Assembly: GCA_017623265.1 (NCBI GenBank)
Contig: JAGAPM010000175.1
Coordinates: forward strand, 1 to 10,607
Reading direction: 5' to 3'
DNA: 10,607 nucleotides
Source: Lentisphaeria bacterium
GTDB lineage: Bacteria; Verrucomicrobiota; Lentisphaeria; Victivallales; UBA1829
The notes beneath the pieces are model-generated. The model worked only from the letters and a program-made list of their open reading frames with translations, was not told the DNA's origin and ran no database searches. This document shows positions 5,660 to 10,607 of the stretch, piece by piece (position 1 is the stretch's first letter; each line of letters starts with the position of its first letter). Both the position numbers and the translations under genes were made by a program.

Positions 5660-7174
5660 ATGAAAATTGTGTATTTGAATGGAGACAATGCGGGTAAGTC
5701 CGTAGATTTGACTCCGTCCGGCTTGACAATCGGCAGAGAGACAGATAATCATCTGCAGCTGCCGGTTGGCGGTGTCTCCCGCTATCATGCCCGTATCGAA
5801 TTTGTCGAAGGTGTTTACATGCTGCGCGATCTGGGCAGCACAAACGGCACGAAACTCAATGGCATCACATTGCAGAAACTGGAGCCGTTGAAAGCGGATG
5901 ATATTATTGTGATCGGTGAACAGCAATTCCGCGTGCTGGATCCTGAAGGTGGAAAAACGGACAGTAAGATCGGCACAAGTACAGTGAAGATCCCGGCAAA
6001 TGTGCCGGTTCCAGAGCCTGCCGTGCCGCAGTTCGTGTTCCGCCCCGATTCCGAGATCCAGCCTCCGCCTCCGCCGCCGGTGACAGACAGTTCGGAAACG
6101 GCAACGGTCAATATCGCACCGGATATCGCAGAAGCCGGCAGCGATTTCTTTGCAAAACGAGATAACGATGGCAACCTGTTCAAGAAAGAGGAAAGTAAAA
6201 AAGAGCCGGGCAAAAGTACCCTGCGCGGCAACTTGATCTTTGTTCTGGTGATCCTGATCATGATTTGTGGCGGGATCCTGCTCTTTATGAAGTTGAATCC
6301 GCAGGAAAACAAGGGAAAGAAAAAACAGAAAACCGAACACACTGCCTTGAGTGAGAACGATGAGTTTTTCTTCTTCTATGAAAAACAGAATGTTGATAAG
6401 AAAACACAAAGTCTGGTCAAGAAGAAAGTTTTCTGTAAGAGAGTCGGTGATGTATATCGGATCCGTATGCAGTACAACAACCACAAAGGAAACCAGCAGG
6501 TCTGCATCGATACGGAAGAATCCGTTCCGGTAGATCTCATTAACGATACCTATCGGGATAAAAGAGATATTACCCGTTATTCCAGCGAAAATCACCATGT
6601 GCCCTCTTATGTGGGAAACAACCTGGAATGGACGCGCCTGATCATTGGAAACGGCAGAAATATTTCTGATGTCACCTCCACCGGAAACAACGAACCGTCA
6701 TCCTTCAAAAATGCGGAAGATGAAATCAATATGCTCATCGAAACCTGTACGGTGAATGGACAGCGTATGCGGGATCCCAATGATACCCGGAAACTGGCGG
6801 TTGAAGCGTACAAAGAGGCCCACGATTACCTCCGGAGTATGGAAACCGATCCAAAAGCGAAGTCCCTTGCCATGCAGAAATTCCGGGAAGCGGCTGATCT
6901 GTATCAATCCCTGAATTCTCCGGAGCATCAGGAAAAATACAACGAATCCTGTGACCGTGCCGATAAACTCCGTACCGAACTGCAGGATTTCTACCGGCAG
7001 GAATACAAAAATGCACTTGCCGCATACCACCAGAGAAAGTACCAGGAAACGATCCGGATCTGCCAGAAAGTGAAGGCAAGTTTTGACGAAAATACGGAAC
7101 CTTACGAGGAAATGGACCGTCTGGAAAAGAAGTGCAACTCCGAGATCAACAAGAAACAGAAGGGTAAGAAATGA
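5660..7174 (+). CDS. FHA-domain transmembrane protein with helical outer domain
   Basis: A canonical FHA domain (about residues 1-95) carries IGR (R26), VSRYH (S40, R41, H43) and LGSTNGT (N62), the residues that bind phosphothreonine in this family. A low-complexity linker with six prolines (135-140) and a charged segment lead to one membrane helix (about 191-211). The FHA side should be cytoplasmic, leaving residues 212-504 on the other side. That part has an unrecognised region (about 230-365) and a helical, TPR-like, Lys/Glu-rich region (about 378-495). The 504-residue start at 5660 has GGAGG eleven bases upstream. A TTG at 5642 precedes the Shine-Dalgarno site and is unlikely. It overlaps the PEGA lipoprotein gene by 4 bases. 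A role relaying phosphorylation to the pilus machine is inference; no Ser/Thr kinase is encoded here. Confidence 0.85.
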   Translation: MKIVYLNGDNAGKSVDLTPSGLTIGRETDNHLQLPVGGVSRYHARIEFVEGVYMLRDLGSTNGTKLNGITLQKLEPLKADDIIVIGEQQFRVLDPEGGKTDSKIGTSTVKIPANVPVPEPAVPQFVFRPDSEIQPPPPPPVTDSSETATVNIAPDIAEAGSDFFAKRDNDGNLFKKEESKKEPGKSTLRGNLIFVLVILIMICGGILLFMKLNPQENKGKKKQKTEHTALSENDEFFFFYEKQNVDKKTQSLVKKKVFCKRVGDVYRIRMQYNNHKGNQQVCIDTEESVPVDLINDTYRDKRDITRYSSENHHVPSYVGNNLEWTRLIIGNGRNISDVTSTGNNEPSSFKNAEDEINMLIETCTVNGQRMRDPNDTRKLAVEAYKEAHDYLRSMETDPKAKSLAMQKFREAADLYQSLNSPEHQEKYNESCDRADKLRTELQDFYRQEYKNALAAYHQRKYQETIRICQKVKASFDENTEPYEEMDRLEKKCNSEINKKQKGKK

Positions 7175-8595
7175 TGTTGAAAAATATTTTGATCTGCATG
7201 GCGGCTTGTCTGTTGTTTGTTCTGCCTGCCGCTTGTAAGAAGAAAGAAGCAGAACCGGTCAAGGTGATCCAGCCCACATTGATGGTCAGGACTATGCCCG
7301 AGGAAGCCGTCCTTCTTATCAATGGAAAAATGATCCCGGCTGGAAATAAGATTCAGCTGACAGAAGGCAATTACACGGTGCTTGCCGAGGCTGAAGGATA
7401 CATCCCGGCCTGGAAAAATATTACCGTCAAAAACGGTGAAAACAAGACAGAAACAATTACTCTTGAACAGACGAAGACCACAGCGCTTCTTACCAGTGGT
7501 GAAAGTGGTGTGCGGGTCTCTCTCAAGAAGAGTGATGGTTCAGTGGAAGCTGGTTCCACACCGCTTTATGTTACCAATCTTACTGCCGGTGAATATGCGC
7601 TGACCGCAGAAAAACCCGGTTTCACCACGCAACAGTCTTCCTTCAAAATCGATACGAAAGGTATGTCTGTTCAGCATCAGATCCAGCTGGATAACACGAT
7701 CGGGTATCTGGAGTTGGCTCTTACACCTGCTGATTCGGTGGTCTTTGTCAACGGAAAGGAAGTTGCTTACAATGGGCAGCGTCTTCCGTTGTCGGAAGGG
7801 AAACATAACATCCGAGTGGAAAAGAAAGGTTATGCCACTCAGAATGCGGAAGTCGAAGTGAAACGGAAAAACACCACGATGGTCGAGTTCAATCTGCGCG
7901 AAAAACCGGCGAAGCTTTCCGTTGTGGTCAAAGGACATCCGGATGCCGTTGTAAAGATCAACGGTCAGGAAGTCAATTCCCCTGAAAAATGGCAGGAAGT
8001 CCCTGCCGGTGAATATAAGATTCAAGTCAACAAGCCGTTTTATGATGAAGAGGAAAAGACCATCGTTCTGAAACCGGAGCAGGAAGAACAGATCGTGATC
8101 AATGATCTGAAACGGAACACCGGCTCTGTCCGGCTGCATCTGGAGCATCCGGGCGTAATCATTTCCCTTGACGGCAAAAAGATTGGCGCCACTCAGCCGG
8201 ATCCCAATGGCGGGGCAAAAGATTTTACGGTCGAAGGGTTGGCTGTCGGCGGAAAATACAAGTTTACATTTGAACATCCTTATCAGTTCGCTTCTGTAAC
8301 CCGTAATGTCACGATCAAAAAAGACAATAAACATGTGACTCTCCGTGTTCCGTTTACGATTGCGAACTCCACGATCAAGTATCGCAACGGAAGCAACCGT
8401 ATCAGCGGCAGGGTCTTTGTGAAAGAGATCAGCGATAAGGAATTGAATGTTACGATCCCGACGAAATCCGGGAAAGGGGCATACAGCGAAGTGATCAAGA
8501 GTGAAGAAGTCATTGTGGACTATCTCCCCGAGGTCAAGATCGATCCTGCCTATCAAACATCTTTCTTCGATTTGCTGAAATCTGCCGGGAAGTAA
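7171..8595 (+). CDS. PEGA-repeat lipoprotein
   Basis: The N-terminus (a short Lys-bearing start, a hydrophobic stretch, then LPAAC with Cys22 followed by KKK) resembles a lipoprotein signal, although Pro at the -3 position is atypical. The rest of the 474 residues is a string of PEGA-like beta repeats starting near 36, 104, 178, 248 and 318. Each follows the pattern V/L-hydrophobic-x-P-x-A-V-x-I-N-G-K, then LxxGxYxIxVxxxGY or variants, with typical pieces such as VFVNGKEVAYNG and AGEYKIQVNKPFY. The C-terminal 85 residues are less repeat-like and unrecognised. PEGA domains occur in envelope and surface proteins and are thought to mediate binding. The ATG at 7171 overlaps the stop of the FHA membrane protein (ATGA), pointing to coupled synthesis and a probable shared complex. 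Confidence 0.85.
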   Translation: MMLKNILICMAACLLFVLPAACKKKEAEPVKVIQPTLMVRTMPEEAVLLINGKMIPAGNKIQLTEGNYTVLAEAEGYIPAWKNITVKNGENKTETITLEQTKTTALLTSGESGVRVSLKKSDGSVEAGSTPLYVTNLTAGEYALTAEKPGFTTQQSSFKIDTKGMSVQHQIQLDNTIGYLELALTPADSVVFVNGKEVAYNGQRLPLSEGKHNIRVEKKGYATQNAEVEVKRKNTTMVEFNLREKPAKLSVVVKGHPDAVVKINGQEVNSPEKWQEVPAGEYKIQVNKPFYDEEEKTIVLKPEQEEQIVINDLKRNTGSVRLHLEHPGVIISLDGKKIGATQPDPNGGAKDFTVEGLAVGGKYKFTFEHPYQFASVTRNVTIKKDNKHVTLRVPFTIANSTIKYRNGSNRISGRVFVKEISDKELNVTIPTKSGKGAYSEVIKSEEVIVDYLPEVKIDPAYQTSFFDLLKSAGK

Positions 8596-8610
8596 GAAGG
8601 AACTTTCCGG
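8585..8610 (+). promoter_or_regulatory. Shine-Dalgarno site displayed in a hairpin loop
   Basis: CCGGGAAGT (8585-8593) pairs with ACTTTCCGG (8602-8610), nine pairs with one G-U, leaving the 8-base loop AAGAAGGA that holds the Shine-Dalgarno sequence. The stem ends immediately before the ATG at 8611 and includes part of the preceding stop codon. Ribosomes finishing the PEGA gene would melt it, so it could tie translation of the two genes together. Confidence 0.4.
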
Positions 8611-9162
8611 ATGTTTGGATATCTGATTGTTTTACTGGCGGCAATGCTTGTATTCAGCCTCGCTGCCGCCGGCACTTTCCTCTATGCAGCGCAACGGGAA
8701 AATCCCGCATTGACCGCATTACCGCGGCATAAGATCGCCGGCATGGTGTTGGGAACCTGGATCATTTTCGCCTGTGTTCCTCATGTGATGCAGCTGTTGG
8801 AAGGAAGTGTATTTGCCTCGCCGGTATTGCTGTATACTGCAGCAGTCATCCTGACGGTTATGGTCTGGAAATATTCGGATTATCATTTTGCCCGCGGTCT
8901 GGCTGTTGCATTGATTTATGTGGCATACCTCATGCTGCGGGAGGGATACGCCTTGAATCCGCCGTGCTATCCCGTCTTTGCGGTTCTGTTCTTCCTGACC
9001 GGAACTCTGGGAATCGTGATCGGCGCAAAACCGGTGTGGCTCCGGGATTGGCTGGAAACTGCGCAGAAGAAGAAAGCGATCCGCCTTGCTTCCGGGATCC
9101 CGTTTGGGGTTGCCGCAGTTATTTATGCAGCTGCGTTGATCGTTGTTGTATTTTTTGTCTGA
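8611..9162 (+). CDS. Six-helix membrane protein of unknown function
   Basis: I do not recognise this 183-residue protein. Hydrophobic segments at about 3-26, 42-60, 68-86, 93-110, 119-138 and 162-183 predict six membrane helices with very short loops. The longest polar stretches are residues 27-42 (QRENPALTALPRHK) and 140-160 (basic, KKKAIR), which would be cytoplasmic by the positive-inside rule. His40, His58 and His92 lie near helix ends, but no known metal or catalytic motif is evident. The ATG at 8611 has AAGGA nine bases upstream, placed in the loop of a hairpin that ends exactly at the start codon. It lies 15 bases after the PEGA gene, and its stop overlaps a possible in-frame ATG of rsmG, so it belongs to the same transcription unit. 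Confidence 0.75.
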   Translation: MFGYLIVLLAAMLVFSLAAAGTFLYAAQRENPALTALPRHKIAGMVLGTWIIFACVPHVMQLLEGSVFASPVLLYTAAVILTVMVWKYSDYHFARGLAVALIYVAYLMLREGYALNPPCYPVFAVLFFLTGTLGIVIGAKPVWLRDWLETAQKKKAIRLASGIPFGVAAVIYAAALIVVVFFV

Positions 9163-9176
9163 TGGAAGGAAAATTT

Positions 9177-9857
9177 ATGATCCCTGAAATAACCGAATCG
9201 GAACTGGCTTTTATCCGTGCGTGCAAGCCGGAAAATGAAATGGAGTTTCTCCGGAAAATGGAGATTTACGGCGAGTTCCTTTATCAGACGAATGCGACGA
9301 TGAATCTGACCCGGATCCCGGAAGAAGAGTTTTGGACGAAGCACATCTGCGATTCCCTTGCTCTGGCGCTCCGATATGAAATGCCACGGGATGGCAGACA
9401 TCTGAAAATGTGTGATGTCGGCTGCGGGGCAGGGCTGCCTTCGCTGGTCCTGGCTGCGGCGTTTCCCGGTCTCTATGTGACCGCAGTGGATTCCCGCGGA
9501 AAAAAAGTCAATTTTGTTGCGGATGCCGCCGGAAAAATGGGGCTTTCCAATTTGCGTGCGATCCATGGTCGGTCCAACGAACTGGCACGGCAGGGCGATT
9601 TCCGCCATGCCTTCCGGCTTGTCACTGCCCGGGCGGTCGGTTCTGCGGAAACTCTGATCCGGGAGGCATCGGGGCTGATTTCCGGCAACGGTGCGCTGGT
9701 CCTTTACCGGACGCCAACTCAAGCGGAACCGGAAGCGAAATGGCTCAAATCTCTTAAGAAACCCTATCCCTTTGAGCTGACGGAAACGCTGGAATTGCCG
9801 GGTGATCACGGTGAAACAGGAACCCGTCTTTTTCTGGTCATCCGCGGACTGTCCTGA
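9177..9857 (+). CDS. rsmG: 16S rRNA (guanine(527)-N7)-methyltransferase RsmG
   Basis: RsmG (GidB) methylates N7 of G527 in the 530 loop of 16S rRNA using S-adenosylmethionine; its loss gives low-level streptomycin resistance in several bacteria. The 226-residue protein shows NLTRIPEEEFWTKHICDSL (43-61), equivalent to the family's NLT...HxxDSL. It also has the SAM-binding loop CDVGCGAGLPSL (79-90), VDSRGKKVNFV (104-114) and VTARAV (149-154). The segment LYRTP (176-180) stands where relatives have a Lys-containing ..KG. The ATG at 9177 has GGAAGGA six bases upstream. An in-frame ATG at 9162, overlapping the previous stop, would add five residues and lacks as good a site. It is a housekeeping enzyme apparently co-transcribed with the Tad-linked genes, and no functional link is implied. 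Confidence 0.93.
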   Translation: MIPEITESELAFIRACKPENEMEFLRKMEIYGEFLYQTNATMNLTRIPEEEFWTKHICDSLALALRYEMPRDGRHLKMCDVGCGAGLPSLVLAAAFPGLYVTAVDSRGKKVNFVADAAGKMGLSNLRAIHGRSNELARQGDFRHAFRLVTARAVGSAETLIREASGLISGNGALVLYRTPTQAEPEAKWLKSLKKPYPFELTETLELPGDHGETGTRLFLVIRGLS

Positions 9858-9871
9858 AAGCGGGTGCAAAC

Positions 9872-10378
9872 ATGATTGAATTTCAGAAAATCGCGGATGC
9901 GGAGGGGCTTGCTGCCATTCGGGCGATCGCGGATGAGATCTGGCCCGAGACTTTCGCCCCTATCCTTTCCCCGGAGCAGATCGCTTACATGATGGAGATG
10001 ATGTACGCTCCGCAAGTCATGGCGGATGAACTGGCGCAGGGCTATACCTTTGAGATCGTCCGGATCGACGGCGAAGATGCGGGTTATCTTGTCTGTTCGC
10101 CGTACCGCGATGATATGATGAAAATCCACAAAGTCTATCTCCGCAGCAGATTTCACGGTCGCGGCGTGGGGCAGGCGATGCTGGAGGAAGCGCAGCGGAT
10201 CGCCCGGACCTGTGGCTTCAAACGGGTCCGGCTGAATGTGAACAAGCAGAACTTCCGCGCGATCAAAGCCTACGAACGGAACGGGTTCTGCACGGTTGAA
10301 TCGGTAAAAAATCCAATCGGAAACGGTTTCTTTATGGATGATTTTGTTATGGAAAAAAGAATAGGAGAGAATGAATGA
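9872..10378 (+). CDS. GNAT-family N-acetyltransferase
   Basis: This predicted acetyl-CoA-dependent N-acetyltransferase of 168 residues has motif A as IHKVYLRSRFHGRGVGQAML (85-104). It includes the R-x-x-G-x-G pyrophosphate-binding loop (RFHGRGVG). Motif B is NVNKQNFRAIKAYERNGF (122-139), with the Tyr (134) that usually acts as general acid. The layout resembles small RimI- or PhnO-like members, but the substrate (a protein N-terminus, polyamine or small amine) cannot be read from the sequence. The start ATG at 9872 follows rsmG by 14 bases with only a weak GGG-type site upstream, so translation may depend on coupling. Its stop overlaps the next start (ATGA at 10375). Confidence 0.88.
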   Translation: MIEFQKIADAEGLAAIRAIADEIWPETFAPILSPEQIAYMMEMMYAPQVMADELAQGYTFEIVRIDGEDAGYLVCSPYRDDMMKIHKVYLRSRFHGRGVGQAMLEEAQRIARTCGFKRVRLNVNKQNFRAIKAYERNGFCTVESVKNPIGNGFFMDDFVMEKRIGENE

Positions 10379-10607
10379 AAAAAGTACTGATCATTTTGTT
10401 TGCAGTGTTTTCCTGTGCCGCCCCGGTCATTTCTGCGGATAAAACGGAATTGCCGGTGATGTATGAAAAATTCAAGGATCAAACGCCGCAGGAACTGTGG
10501 ATGCTCGGCAGTATGTATTATAATGGGGATCGAGTGCAGCTACGGCCCCGAGACCAACAAAAAGGTCCTGAAGTGGTGCGAGGAGCTGGACCTCAAGGCC
10601 AACGTGG
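10375..10607 (+). CDS. Exported Sel1-like repeat protein, 3'-truncated, frame apparently broken
   Basis: An ATG at 10375 overlaps the GNAT stop and has AGGAGA six bases upstream. The first 77 codons stay open to the window edge. Residues 1-21 form a clear signal peptide (KK, hydrophobic core, probable cleavage after VISA), so the product is exported. QELWMLGSMYYNG (39-51) reads like the start of a Sel1/TPR-like repeat (LGxMYYNG). After the GGGG at 10525-10528 the continuing frame becomes Arg/Gln/Pro-rich with no family character. The +1 frame from 10526 instead reads GIECSYGPETNKKVLKWCEE, which completes a Sel1-like repeat (KKVLKWCEEL). A one-base insertion, or a sequence junction, at the G run is the simplest reading. 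The last 80 bases also use GAG/CTG/GCC/AAC codons more than upstream genes do. Confidence 0.65.
   Translation, partial: MKKVLIILFAVFSCAAPVISADKTELPVMYEKFKDQTPQELWMLGSMYYNGDRVQLRPRDQQKGPEVVRGAGPQGQR

Noticed and set aside
5606..6598. 330-residue minus-strand open frame across the FHA gene
   Set aside because: It is a shadow of the + strand FHA/TM protein. It has a Phe/Ile/His-rich translation without a recognisable family, and the + strand gene has a clear ribosome site and overlaps its neighbour.
7540..8556. 338-residue minus-strand open frame across the PEGA gene
   Set aside because: It is antisense to five well-formed PEGA repeats and shows no start signal or motif of its own.
8964..9176. 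Longer N-terminus for RsmG
   Set aside because: It would overlap 199 bases of the membrane protein gene, and the translation is Cys/Arg-rich and unlike RsmG. The ATG at 9177 gives the family's normal length.
1..10607. Apparent abundance of GATC
   Set aside because: Most occurrences are Ile (ATC) codons after a codon ending in G or Asp/Arg codons within coding sequence. Without a proper background count it is not evidence of a methylation or origin signal.

Overview
The window reads as part of a chromosome or contig of a diderm, mucosal or environmental bacterium. G+C is intermediate by eye, Shine-Dalgarno sites are AGGAG-type, and all genes lie on the + strand. Two FHA proteins, a PEGA-repeat lipoprotein and a Tad secretion core together suggest the PVC group (Lentisphaerota/Victivallales or a relative). 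That placement is inference from gene style, not from a marker gene; a deltaproteobacterial-type lineage cannot be excluded.

Layout. Positions 2-643 hold the 3' part of cytidylate kinase (cmk), cut at its P-loop by the window edge. A 271-base spacer follows. It contains a 142-base nested palindrome (650-791) that folds into a four-way junction with no unpaired linker bases and includes terminator-like hairpins facing both ways. After it come an AT-rich tract and a good sigma70-type promoter (843-871).

From 915 to the window end the genes are packed head to tail, with gaps of at most 38 bases or short overlaps and no terminator seen, so they probably form one long transcription unit. The first block is a Tad/Flp-pilus type inner-membrane machine: cpaB (915-1694), an FHA-fused TadA/CpaF ATPase (1717-3453), tadB (3453-4352) and tadC (4364-5251). 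The second block consists of accessory proteins: a DUF192 protein with a cysteine cluster (5274-5621), a membrane protein with a canonical FHA domain in the cytoplasm and an unrecognised outer domain (5660-7174), a five-repeat PEGA lipoprotein (7171-8595) and a six-helix membrane protein of unknown function (8611-9162). The third block is housekeeping or miscellaneous: rsmG (9177-9857), a GNAT acetyltransferase (9872-10378) and the start of an exported Sel1-like protein (10375 onward), whose reading frame appears broken near 10525.

How the parts may work together. TadA would power TadB/TadC in the inner membrane, and CpaB would line the envelope channel. The FHA membrane protein and the PEGA lipoprotein overlap by 4 bases and would both project into the envelope, which makes them candidate partners of the machine. 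The FHA domain fused to TadA lacks the usual phosphate-binding arginine, whereas the free-standing one keeps it. No pilin, secretin, TadZ/CpaE or prepilin peptidase is encoded here, so the system is incomplete within this window.
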